From the NCBI RefSeq assembly GCF_051297175.1, contig NZ_JBINNY010000001.1, positions 682,001 to 746,000 on the forward strand: a stretch of 64,000 nt of DNA, in the 5' to 3' direction. This DNA is from Dryocola sp051297175. GTDB lineage: Bacteria > Pseudomonadota > Gammaproteobacteria > Enterobacterales > Enterobacteriaceae. The notes beneath the pieces are model-generated. The model worked only from the letters and a program-made list of their open reading frames with translations, ran no database searches and was not told the origin of the DNA. Of this stretch, positions 52,750 to 61,477 are shown in pieces (the first letter of the stretch is position 1; each line of letters opens with the position of its first letter). Made by a program: the position numbers and the translations under genes.

Positions 52750-54993
52750 ATGCGTATAAATAATTTAAGCGTGGCAATTCTATTGTCAATCGCCGGCTCG
52801 CCTTTAGCTGCGTGTGCCGCATCAGTCACAGCAAACGATCAAACTAACAGCTTCTCCGGCCTTGATAGCTCGATGATGATTTCTAAAGATGGCGGCCATA
52901 GCTGGGTTGCCTATGCCAACACTACACAGAACAATTTCCCCGGTAGCGTATTGGCCATGGTGGCCCAAAAACAAGAGCTGGCAATTATTTCTGCTGATTA
53001 TGATCCAAATAGAACATATCGAGGCGGTGAAACAGTCCGCTTCCTGGGATATTATTGGACGGCGCAATGGTGGGTCGATCAGGGGATAAGTCCTTCTACC
53101 GATCCGGTGTGGAAAAAAGGCGATAAAATTGATTATCAAACCTATGCCACTTTCCAGTTCACGCCTTTTACGGGTAAAGACGCCACGGATTTACAACAGA
53201 AAGAAAAAGCTAAGGTTGCGGCACAGCGTAAAGTGATCGGCTATTTCCCTGAATGGGGTGTTTATGAAGCCCATAATTATTTCACCCCTGATAAGGTGGA
53301 CTATTCCGGCTTAACTCATCTCAACTATGGCTTCGCGGTAGTGAAAGATGGCGTTGTCGTCATGCATGACAGCGAAAAAGCGCCAGGCCTGATGCGCGAT
53401 CTTGATAGCCGCACGGAAGCTGCAAACGTTGCGCATATGGTTTCTATCGGCGGGTGGACGAATTCCGAGGAAGGCGTTTTTGAAGCCGCAACGGCTACGG
53501 ATGCGGGTATAGTAAAACTGGCTAACAGCATGGTCTCCTATATGCGCCAGTGGAATTTTGATGGCGTTGATGTTGACTGGGAATATCCGGACAGCACAGC
53601 CGAGAAAGCTCAGTTTACTAAACTGATTCAGTCACTACGCAGCAAGCTAGACGCTCAGGGTTTGAAGGATGATAAGTATTATCAGCTTTCCGCCGCAGTA
53701 ACGACCAATCACAAAAACATCCAATATATCAATCCACAGGTAACGGCTTCTTTACTGGATAGCGTCAACGTGATGGCCTACGACATTCACGGCGCATTCG
53801 ATCCGTTAACCGGGCACAACGCACCGCTTTTCGCGAATACCAAAGACGAAGATCCGAAGTTCAACGTTTCGGCGGCCATGAACGAATACGTTAATACCTG
53901 GAAAGTACCGAAAGCGAAACTCATGATGGGTATTCCCTACTATGGTCGCGGCTGGGGGCATGTTCCGGGAACACAAATTATTGCAGGCTTGCCGGGATTA
54001 TTCGCAACCGGTGCCGCAACGGTTAAAGGTGCCTGGGATGACGTGGGCCAGTTTACCGGTACGAACCCGTGGTACGTATTGAAGCAGAAGCTGGCTAGCG
54101 GTGAGTATGTTCGCTACTGGGACTCTGAGTCTCGCGTTCCCTATTTGTATAGCGCAAGCAAGCAAGAGTTCCTGACTTATGATGACCCGCAGTCAATTAA
54201 AGAGAAAGTTGACTACATCAACCAGCAGGGCTTCGGTGGCACGATTATCTGGGATCTAAGCGGGGACACGCCGGATCATGAATTAGGCAATATTGTTAAG
54301 TCAGTGAAAAGCACGCCGCTTCCAGATCCGGACGTAAAAAGTGAAGAACTGAAAGGGCTAACGGTAAGCCTTTACGATAACCAAACCCGTATTACGGTAA
54401 ACCTGGATGCGGCGAAACTTAGCGCTGGCAATAATTATCGGGTTGAGATTGACGGTAAATATGTCTTCTCTACCGAAGGCAGCAAACACTACTACAGCTA
54501 TCGCGAAAACTACGGTAAAGAGGTGTCACTGCGAACAGGCGATGTAAGATATTTACTGACTCCGGGGTCGGTGATTACGGTAAAACGCACGGCACCAGGC
54601 TCGGCTATTCTCGCCCAGCTTACCGTAACCCAGGACATGCTTAACGGTAATAATCCCGTTATCAATGATGGCAGCGTGAAATCACTTAAGGTAGCTAAAA
54701 CCAACAATGTTCCAACCGTTACCGTCACGTTTGACAAGACGATGCTTAAAAGCGCGGATGGTTCTTCTTGGGTTGCCAAAGTCATTGATGATAATAAGAA
54801 AAAAGGGAATTATATTTTTAACTGCGACAACGGTAAATGCTATTACTCCACCATGACGGACAAGGGTAGCGTTATCGAAGTCACTTCCGGGGAAGGCGAC
54901 ATCTCCGTGGGTGAAACTGTGGTGGTTGAACGTGTTTCCCCTAACCCAGCCACCGTAGCTAAAATCTTGGTCATGGCAGATATGCTTAAGTAA
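52750..54993 (+). CDS. GH18 chitinase, intact catalytic motif
   Basis: 747-residue exported enzyme expected to cleave chitin. The start is ATG 52750 with GGAGG just upstream. The signal peptide ends SPLAAC-AAS; LAAC is a perfect lipobox, so a lipoprotein is possible. Domains: Ig-like N-domain (about 30-75), one CBM5/12-type module (about 80-115, YRGGETVRFLGYYWTAQWW), GH18 barrel (about 150-525) with VSIGGW, D271-G-V-D274-V-D276-W-E278, MAYDIHG, IPYYGRGW and GTIIWDLSGD all intact, then the two-repeat C-terminal module (about 530-747). The module is nearly identical to that of the paralogue at 15293. It sits between uppP and cca, adjacent genes in E. coli, so it is an insertion. Confidence 0.92.
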   Translation: MRINNLSVAILLSIAGSPLAACAASVTANDQTNSFSGLDSSMMISKDGGHSWVAYANTTQNNFPGSVLAMVAQKQELAIISADYDPNRTYRGGETVRFLGYYWTAQWWVDQGISPSTDPVWKKGDKIDYQTYATFQFTPFTGKDATDLQQKEKAKVAAQRKVIGYFPEWGVYEAHNYFTPDKVDYSGLTHLNYGFAVVKDGVVVMHDSEKAPGLMRDLDSRTEAANVAHMVSIGGWTNSEEGVFEAATATDAGIVKLANSMVSYMRQWNFDGVDVDWEYPDSTAEKAQFTKLIQSLRSKLDAQGLKDDKYYQLSAAVTTNHKNIQYINPQVTASLLDSVNVMAYDIHGAFDPLTGHNAPLFANTKDEDPKFNVSAAMNEYVNTWKVPKAKLMMGIPYYGRGWGHVPGTQIIAGLPGLFATGAATVKGAWDDVGQFTGTNPWYVLKQKLASGEYVRYWDSESRVPYLYSASKQEFLTYDDPQSIKEKVDYINQQGFGGTIIWDLSGDTPDHELGNIVKSVKSTPLPDPDVKSEELKGLTVSLYDNQTRITVNLDAAKLSAGNNYRVEIDGKYVFSTEGSKHYYSYRENYGKEVSLRTGDVRYLLTPGSVITVKRTAPGSAILAQLTVTQDMLNGNNPVINDGSVKSLKVAKTNNVPTVTVTFDKTMLKSADGSSWVAKVIDDNKKKGNYIFNCDNGKCYYSTMTDKGSVIEVTSGEGDISVGETVVVERVSPNPATVAKILVMADMLK

Positions 54994-55008
54994 TTCCGTC
55001 AAAATAAA

Positions 55009-55036
55009 ATAGCCCTCATTTGAGGGCTATTCTTTT
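55009..55036. terminator. Terminator of the chitinase gene, probably bidirectional
   Basis: ATAGCCCTCA/TGAGGGCTAT 10-bp stem followed by TCTTTT, with AAAATAAAAT on the other side. It lies between the convergent chitinase and cca genes. Confidence 0.9.
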
Positions 55037-55058
55037 ATCAGTAATATCAGAAAAGACA

Positions 55059-56303
55059 CTATTCCGAAGGCGTTGTCAGGCCCTGTGACTTTTTCCATGA
55101 ATCTACCGCCGCAATACGGCGCTTGGTCAGCTCTTCACGAATTGCCGGGCCGCTAAAACCTGCCTCAATCACCTCTTTATTCGTCACCCGCTGGGCGGCG
55201 ACCCAGGCATCGCGCAGCATTCTGCCCTGCGGATAGTCGCTGCCTTCAAAGCCCGTGCGCCCGCGCGCGTCTGCCTCGCTGGTAAGCGCGATTTGCTCAA
55301 CGCGATGCGGCTTGCGCCAGGCGTCGATAGCATCAAAAAGCTTCACCACGGTTTTCGGCTGCAAAATCGGGAAGGTGTGAATGAGATCGTGATACTCCGC
55401 CACCAGCTTGGCCAGATCGCGGATCTCGTTTGGCACGCGCATTCTCTGGCAGATATTTTCCACCAGTTTAACGCCCGCCGGGCCGTGCCCGTGATGGCGA
55501 GGCCAGAACTCTTTCGGCGTCAGCCCCTTGCCGAGATCGTGGCAAAGCGTGGCAAATCTTACGTCCACTTCCGGGCTGAGCTGGGCGGCGATGGCGAGCG
55601 TCATCAGCACGTGAAGGCCGGTGTCGATTTCAGGGTGCCATTTGGCGGGCGCGGGGACGCCGAACAGGGCGTCTATTTCCGGGAACAGCACGGCGAGCGC
55701 GCCGCATCTGCGCAGCACGTCGAAATAAACCTGCGGGTTACGGCTGGTTAACGCGTTTTCCGTTTCTTTCCAGACGCGCTCGGGCGTCAGGTGCGCAAGC
55801 TCGCCGCCTTCGGCCATGCTTTGCATGAGCGCCAGGGTTTCTGGGGCAATCTGGAAGTTCAGATGGGCGTAGCGTGCGGCAAATCGCGCCACGCGCAGGA
55901 CGCGCAGCGGGTCTTCATTGAAGGCCGGTGAAACGTGTCGCAGCAATCGCTTTTCGATATCGGCACGCCCGTTGTACGGGTCAATAAACTCGCCGTGTTC
56001 GTCCTGGGCAATCGCGTTGATCGTGAGATCGCGGCGCAGCAAATCCTGTTCGAGCGTAACGTCCGGCGCGGCATAACAGGTGAACCCCGTATAACCCTGG
56101 CCAGATTTACGCTCGGTGCGTGCCAGCGCGTACTCTTCGCGGGATTTTGGATGCAGGAAAACCGGGAAGTCCTTCCCAACCTGTTGATAGCCCGCGTCCA
56201 GCATTTCCTGCGGGGTTGCGCCAACCACGACCCAATCTTTATCTTTGACCGGTAGTTTTAACAACCCATCACGAACTGCGCCACCGACCAGATAAATCTT
56301 CAC
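55059..56303 (-). CDS. cca: Cca, multifunctional tRNA CCA-adding enzyme
   Basis: 414-residue enzyme that builds or repairs the 3' CCA of tRNAs. Class II nucleotidyltransferase motifs: YLVGGAVRDGLL, KDKDWVVVGATP with the metal aspartates, RRDLTINAIAQDEHGE and EDPLRVLRVARFAARY. A C-terminal HD phosphohydrolase domain (FATLCHDLGKGL, RHHGHGPAG) gives the phosphatase and phosphodiesterase activities of the E. coli enzyme. I choose GTG 56303 (MKIYLVGG), as in E. coli, with GGGGTG six bases upstream; an ATG nine bases earlier is in the same frame. Confidence 0.96.
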   Translation of the reverse strand: MKIYLVGGAVRDGLLKLPVKDKDWVVVGATPQEMLDAGYQQVGKDFPVFLHPKSREEYALARTERKSGQGYTGFTCYAAPDVTLEQDLLRRDLTINAIAQDEHGEFIDPYNGRADIEKRLLRHVSPAFNEDPLRVLRVARFAARYAHLNFQIAPETLALMQSMAEGGELAHLTPERVWKETENALTSRNPQVYFDVLRRCGALAVLFPEIDALFGVPAPAKWHPEIDTGLHVLMTLAIAAQLSPEVDVRFATLCHDLGKGLTPKEFWPRHHGHGPAGVKLVENICQRMRVPNEIRDLAKLVAEYHDLIHTFPILQPKTVVKLFDAIDAWRKPHRVEQIALTSEADARGRTGFEGSDYPQGRMLRDAWVAAQRVTNKEVIEAGFSGPAIREELTKRRIAAVDSWKKSQGLTTPSE

Positions 56304-56365
56304 TCCATACACCCCGCATCTGTTAACTCACGCTAATACATAAGTGTAGGATACAGGGTTGAAGA

Positions 56366-56989
56366 TCAATTCATCCAGCGGTCTTTCTTCTTGCGGCTTG
56401 GGATCATGTGCGGCAGCAGCAGGCCAAACAGCAGGCCGACGCCCAGCACGCCGCCGCCATACATAAACCATTGCATGATGATGGCGCGCTGCTTGTCATC
56501 AAGCTGCACGTTGGCGGCGTTCACCTTTTTCTGTGCGACGATCAGCTGGTTTTTCAACTGCTGATTTTCATCTTTCAGGCCGTTTATCACGCTGTCGCTC
56601 TGCGCGACTTTTTGCTGCATTTCTGCCGTGCGCTGATTCCAGGTGGTGTCGATATTGGTGAGCTTGTCCGTCAGGTCTTTAACCTGTTGTTCCAGAACCG
56701 GGACGCGGGTGCGCAGGCTTGGATTGGTGCTCAGCTGCGCAAGAGGAATCCAGGAAGTGCGGCCGTTGCTGTCGCGCACCTGTCCATATTTGGTTTCTTC
56801 GTTGCTTTGCAGGAGGGTAACTTCTTCGCCAGCGTTAACTGTACCCAGCAGGCGGTAGTTATCACCCGGGCCACTACGAACCCAGGTATTTAATTCGTCG
56901 GAAACATAGCGTTTTTCGTCGGCATGAGCCGCAATGGGGGTAATGCTAAGAGAAAGCAAAGTAAGGCAAATTAAGCGTAATTTCTGCAT
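56366..56989 (-). CDS. ygiM: YgiM, SH3-domain membrane protein
   Basis: 207-residue protein of unknown precise role. A signal peptide (MQKLRLICLTLLSLSITPIAAHA) precedes a bacterial SH3 domain (about 25-90; YVSDELNTWVRSGPGDNYRL, LAQL), a coiled coil (about 95-165) and a C-terminal membrane helix (MYGGGVLGVGLLFGLLLP) with a short basic cytoplasmic tail. It matches E. coli YgiM. It lies between cca and ygiF, as in E. coli. Confidence 0.93.
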   Translation of the reverse strand: MQKLRLICLTLLSLSITPIAAHADEKRYVSDELNTWVRSGPGDNYRLLGTVNAGEEVTLLQSNEETKYGQVRDSNGRTSWIPLAQLSTNPSLRTRVPVLEQQVKDLTDKLTNIDTTWNQRTAEMQQKVAQSDSVINGLKDENQQLKNQLIVAQKKVNAANVQLDDKQRAIIMQWFMYGGGVLGVGLLFGLLLPHMIPSRKKKDRWMN

Positions 56990-57253
56990 GAGTTCATCAT
57001 TATTGTCATAAAGTGTGGAACGATAGTAGTGGCATCAGTCTGACGGTGCAATCCGTAAACCTGAATGAGAATCATCCTGGTGTCTATTTAGCCACTTGTT
57101 CAGTGTGTTATCGCCATAATGTCCGGTTTGTTGCCTGCCAAATTGCGCGCTGGGCGTGGTAATCTGTGGCAAATTATTATCTACTGACCAGCAACTCGCT
57201 ATTAAGTTCGCCGGGATATCATCCCGTGTGACACAACCAAAAGTAAAAAGACG

Positions 57254-58552
57254 ATGCCACAAGAAATCGAACTCAAATTTATCGTTAATCCAACCGCGTT
57301 GGATGCGCTGCGTAACACCTTAAATTCCCTTGAAAGCGAACATTCAGATCCGCGCCAGCTGCATAATATCTATTACGAAACGGCGGACAATACGCTGCGT
57401 AGCCATGATATGGGCCTGCGTATTCGCGGGGTAGATGGCCGCTATGAAATGACGATGAAAATCGCAGGCCGTGCGGTCGGCGGGCTTCACCAGCGCCCCG
57501 AGTACAACGTCGAGCTGAGCAAGCCGGAACTGGATCTTGCGCTGCTGCCCGCTGAAATCTGGCCGGAAGGCGTGGACGTTACCGCTTTGCAGGACGCATT
57601 AAAGCCGCTGTTCAGCACGGACTTTGCGCGTGAAAAGTGGGTGGTTACTCACCGTGGAAGCAAGGTCGAAATTGCCCTGGATCTCGGCGAAGTAAAGGCC
57701 GGGGAATTGAGCGAACCGCTGTGCGAGCTGGAGCTTGAGCTGCTGGAAGGTGAAACCTCTGCGGTTCTGGAGCTAGCCCAGCAGCTGGTCGCCCAACCTG
57801 GCCTGCGTCAGGGAAGCCTGAGCAAAGCCGCGCGCGGCTACCATCTGGCGGCGGGCGATGCGCCACGCGAAATCAAACCGCTGACCGTGCTGCGCGTTGC
57901 GCCAAAAGCAACGGTCGAGCAGGGCCTGGAAGGCTCGCTGGAAATGGCGCTTGAACACTGGCTTTATCACGAAGAGCTGTGGGTACGCGGCAGCAAACAG
58001 GCGAAAAGCGCGGTGGTGAATGCGGTTGGCCTGGTTCGCCACGCTTTAGCGCTGTTTGGCGGAATCGTGCCCCGCAAAGCGAGCGCTCACTTACGTGAAC
58101 TGCTGATGAGCTACGAAGCGCTGCTGGCGCAAAACTTAAAAGCGGAAGAGCTGGTCTTCAGCCCGGAAAGCAGCCAGGCGAAGCTTGCGCTGACCGAATG
58201 GCTGGTGGGCCGCCAGTGGCAGCCGTTTATCGATGAAAAAGGCAGCACCAAGCTCGCCGGTTCCTTTAAGCGCTTTGCGGACACGCATCTTTCGCGCCAC
58301 GCGGCGGAGCTGCGCAACACCTTCCAGCGCCCGCTGGGCGATACCTATGGCGACCAGCTGCCGCGCCTGGCGCGCGAAACGGACTCCATGCGCCTGTTAG
58401 CGGGCGTTTATGACGACGCGGTAACGCTGCCGTGGCTCGACAACTGGCAGGGCCTGCGCCACGCCATTACCACGCGCCAGCAGGTTGAAATCGAACACTA
58501 TCGTAATGAAGCCATCTCGCAGGCGCCGTTCTGGCTGCACAGCGGGAAATAA
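57254..58552 (+). CDS. ygiF: YgiF, inorganic triphosphatase (CYTH-CHAD)
   Basis: 432-residue cytoplasmic enzyme that hydrolyses tripolyphosphate. The CYTH domain (about 1-200) begins with the ExExK motif in PQEIELKF and continues with YYETADNTLRSHDMGLRIR and YEMTMKI; the CHAD helical domain (about 215-430) follows, with conserved histidines such as ALEHWLYHEEL and VNAVGLVRHALALFGG. It matches E. coli YgiF (433). glnE follows after 20 bases, probably in one operon. Confidence 0.95.
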   Translation: MPQEIELKFIVNPTALDALRNTLNSLESEHSDPRQLHNIYYETADNTLRSHDMGLRIRGVDGRYEMTMKIAGRAVGGLHQRPEYNVELSKPELDLALLPAEIWPEGVDVTALQDALKPLFSTDFAREKWVVTHRGSKVEIALDLGEVKAGELSEPLCELELELLEGETSAVLELAQQLVAQPGLRQGSLSKAARGYHLAAGDAPREIKPLTVLRVAPKATVEQGLEGSLEMALEHWLYHEELWVRGSKQAKSAVVNAVGLVRHALALFGGIVPRKASAHLRELLMSYEALLAQNLKAEELVFSPESSQAKLALTEWLVGRQWQPFIDEKGSTKLAGSFKRFADTHLSRHAAELRNTFQRPLGDTYGDQLPRLARETDSMRLLAGVYDDAVTLPWLDNWQGLRHAITTRQQVEIEHYRNEAISQAPFWLHSGK

Positions 58553-58572
58553 TCACTTGCCGGGATAACCCT

Positions 58573-61410
58573 ATGCCGCACTCGCTCCTTTTACAGCAGC
58601 ACCTGCAGGCGGTATTGCCGCGTCTGCCACAAGAGATTGAAAGTCAAAGCCTAAGCGCCCAGGCGCTGGCGGTGCTGGCCTTCAGTGATTTTGTTTGCGA
58701 CAGCCTCGTGGCGTATCCCGCCTGGCTGCTGGAACTGGAGCAAAGCCCCCCGCAGGCCGACGAGTGGCAGCATTACGCCGCCTGGCTGCAAGGTGAATTG
58801 CAGGACGTGCATGACGAAACGGCGTTGATGAAGGCGCTGCGCCTGTTTCGTCGCCGAATAATGGTGCGCATCGCCTGGTCACAAACTTTGCAGCAGGTGC
58901 CGACGGAAAGCTCGCTACAGCAGCTTTCCGTACTAGCGGAAACCCTGATTATTTGCGCGCGAGACTGGCTTTACGCCGCCTGCTGCCGCGAATGGGGCAC
59001 GCCCTGCAATCAGGCTGGCGTCCCGCAGCCGCTGATGATCCTCGGCATGGGGAAACTGGGCGGCTGCGAGCTGAACTTTTCCTCGGATATCGATCTGATC
59101 TTTGCCTGGCCGGAAAACGGCTCAACCCAGGGCGGGCGGCGCGAGCTGGATAACGCGCAGTTCTTCACGCGCCTCGGCCAGAAGCTCATCAAGGTTCTCG
59201 ACCAGCCCACGCAGGACGGCTTCGTCTACCGCGTGGACATGCGCCTTCGCCCGTTTGGCGACAGCGGCCCGCTGGTGCTGAGCTTTGCCGCGCTGGAAGA
59301 TTACTACCAGGAACAGGGGCGCGACTGGGAACGGTATGCGATGGTCAAGGCGCGCATCATGGGCGACAACGACGACGCGTGGAGCCAGGAGCTGCGCAAT
59401 ATGCTGCGTCCGTTCGTCTTCCGCCGCTACATCGACTTCAGCGTCATTCAGTCGCTGCGCAACATGAAGGGGATGATTGCCCGCGAGGTGCGCCGTCGTG
59501 GCCTGACGGACAATATCAAACTCGGCGCGGGCGGCATTCGCGAAACCGAATTTATCGTTCAGGTGTTCCAGCTTATTCGCGGCGGGCGCGAGCCTTCGCT
59601 CCAGTCCCGCTCGCTGCTCCCCACGCTCGAAGCCATCCAGCAGCTGCATCTTCTGCCTGAAAACGACGCCCGGCGGCTGCGCGCGGCCTATCTTTACCTG
59701 CGCCGTCTGGAAAATCTGCTGCAAAGCATCAATGACGAACAGACCCAGACGCTGCCGGGCGACGAGCTTAACCGCGCGCGCCTCGCATGGGGTATGGACG
59801 AAGAAAGCTGGGATGCGCTGCAGCAGACTTTGCAGGCGCACATGCAGGCCGTGCGGCAGGTGTTTAACGAGCTGATTGGCGACGACGAGCCGGAAGCGGG
59901 CGAGGACAAAATCGCCGAGGCGTGGCGCGAGCTGTGGCAGGACGCGCTCGACGCGGACGACACTTCAGCCGTGCTCGCGCATTTAACGCCGCAAGCGCGC
60001 GGCGAAGTGCTGCGGCTGGTCAGGGAATTTCGTCAGGATACCGACAAGCGCACCATCGGCCCACGCGGCCGCCAGGTGCTGGACCAGCTGATGCCGCGCC
60101 TGCTGTGCGAAGCATGTTCACGAAGCGATGCGCCGCTGCCGCTGTCCCGCCTGACGCCTCTGCTGCTGGGCATCGTCACCCGCACCACCTACCTCGAACT
60201 GCTGACGGAGTATCAGGGCGCACTCAAACACCTCATTACGCTATGCGCCGCGTCGCCAATGATTGCGGGCCAGCTCGCGCGCTACCCGCTGCTGCTGGAC
60301 GAACTGCTCGACCCGAATACGCTCTACCAGCCAACCGCAACGGACGCCTACAAAGACGAACTGCGTCAGTATCTGCTGCGCGTGCCTGACGACGACGAAG
60401 AGCAGCAGCTTGAGGCGCTGCGCCAGTTTAAGCAGGCTCAGCTACTGCGCGTTGCCGCCGCGGATATTACCGGCACGCTGCCGGTCATGAAGGTGAGTGA
60501 CCATCTTACCTGGCTTGCGGAGGCGATCATCGACGCCGTTGTGCAGCAGGCCTGGACGCAAATGGTGGCGCGCTTCGGCCAGCCTAAACATCTGCGCGAG
60601 CGCGAAGGGCGCGGCTTTGCGGTTGTCGGCTACGGTAAGCTAGGCGGCTGGGAGCTGGGCTACAGTTCGGATCTTGATTTAGTCTTCCTGCACGACTGCC
60701 CGGCGGATGTGATGACCGACGGCGAGCGTGAAATCGACGGACGTCAGTTCTATCTGCGTCTTGCCCAGCGCGTTATTCACCTGTTTAGCACCCGTACTTC
60801 ATCCGGCATTTTGTATGAGGTAGACGCTCGTCTGCGCCCGTCTGGCGCGGCGGGAATGTTGGTCACCACGGCAGAAGCTTTCGCTGATTACCAGCAAAAC
60901 GAAGCCTGGACGTGGGAACATCAGGCGCTGGTTCGCGCGCGCATCGTCTACGGCGATCCGCTGCTGAACCGCGAATTTGACGCCATTCGCCGTGAAATTC
61001 TTACCCGCCCGCGCGAGGGCGACAGGCTGCAAACGGAAGTGCGCGAAATGCGCGAAAAAATGCGCGCTCATCTGGGCGGCAAGCATCGCGATCGTTTTGA
61101 TATCAAAGCCGATCAGGGGGGGATTACGGATATTGAATTCATCACCCAATACCTGGTTTTACGCTATGCGGCGCAGGCCCCAAAATTAACGCGCTGGTCC
61201 GATAATGTGCGCATTCTGGAATTAATGGCGCAAAACGACATCATGAGTGATGACGAAGCGAAGGCGCTGACGCATGCTTACGTCACGCTGCGCGATGAGC
61301 TGCACCATCTCGCCCTGCAGGAACTGCCGGGTAACGTGGCGCTGGATGCCTTTGCCGCCGAGCGCGAGCAGGTTGAACGCAGCTGGAAAACGTGGCTGGG
61401 CGAGGCGTAA
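58573..61410 (+). CDS. glnE: GlnE, glutamine synthetase adenylyltransferase/adenylyl-removing enzyme
   Basis: 945-residue bifunctional regulator of nitrogen assimilation that adenylylates and deadenylylates glutamine synthetase under control of PII proteins. Two nucleotidyltransferase domains are seen: the adenylyl-removing one (GMGKLGGCELNFSSDIDLIF, about 155-175) and the adenylylating one (GYGKLGGWELGYSSDLDLVF, about 685-705), with a central regulatory helical region between them. It matches E. coli GlnE (946). It is cotranscribed with ygiF; hldE follows after 67 bases. Confidence 0.97.
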   Translation: MPHSLLLQQHLQAVLPRLPQEIESQSLSAQALAVLAFSDFVCDSLVAYPAWLLELEQSPPQADEWQHYAAWLQGELQDVHDETALMKALRLFRRRIMVRIAWSQTLQQVPTESSLQQLSVLAETLIICARDWLYAACCREWGTPCNQAGVPQPLMILGMGKLGGCELNFSSDIDLIFAWPENGSTQGGRRELDNAQFFTRLGQKLIKVLDQPTQDGFVYRVDMRLRPFGDSGPLVLSFAALEDYYQEQGRDWERYAMVKARIMGDNDDAWSQELRNMLRPFVFRRYIDFSVIQSLRNMKGMIAREVRRRGLTDNIKLGAGGIRETEFIVQVFQLIRGGREPSLQSRSLLPTLEAIQQLHLLPENDARRLRAAYLYLRRLENLLQSINDEQTQTLPGDELNRARLAWGMDEESWDALQQTLQAHMQAVRQVFNELIGDDEPEAGEDKIAEAWRELWQDALDADDTSAVLAHLTPQARGEVLRLVREFRQDTDKRTIGPRGRQVLDQLMPRLLCEACSRSDAPLPLSRLTPLLLGIVTRTTYLELLTEYQGALKHLITLCAASPMIAGQLARYPLLLDELLDPNTLYQPTATDAYKDELRQYLLRVPDDDEEQQLEALRQFKQAQLLRVAAADITGTLPVMKVSDHLTWLAEAIIDAVVQQAWTQMVARFGQPKHLREREGRGFAVVGYGKLGGWELGYSSDLDLVFLHDCPADVMTDGEREIDGRQFYLRLAQRVIHLFSTRTSSGILYEVDARLRPSGAAGMLVTTAEAFADYQQNEAWTWEHQALVRARIVYGDPLLNREFDAIRREILTRPREGDRLQTEVREMREKMRAHLGGKHRDRFDIKADQGGITDIEFITQYLVLRYAAQAPKLTRWSDNVRILELMAQNDIMSDDEAKALTHAYVTLRDELHHLALQELPGNVALDAFAAEREQVERSWKTWLGEA

Positions 61411-61477
61411 ACGCGCGCTCAGGTCTAATTGTGATATTATCTCGCGCAAAATTTTTTCCCTCTCTGGAGAGTCAGGA

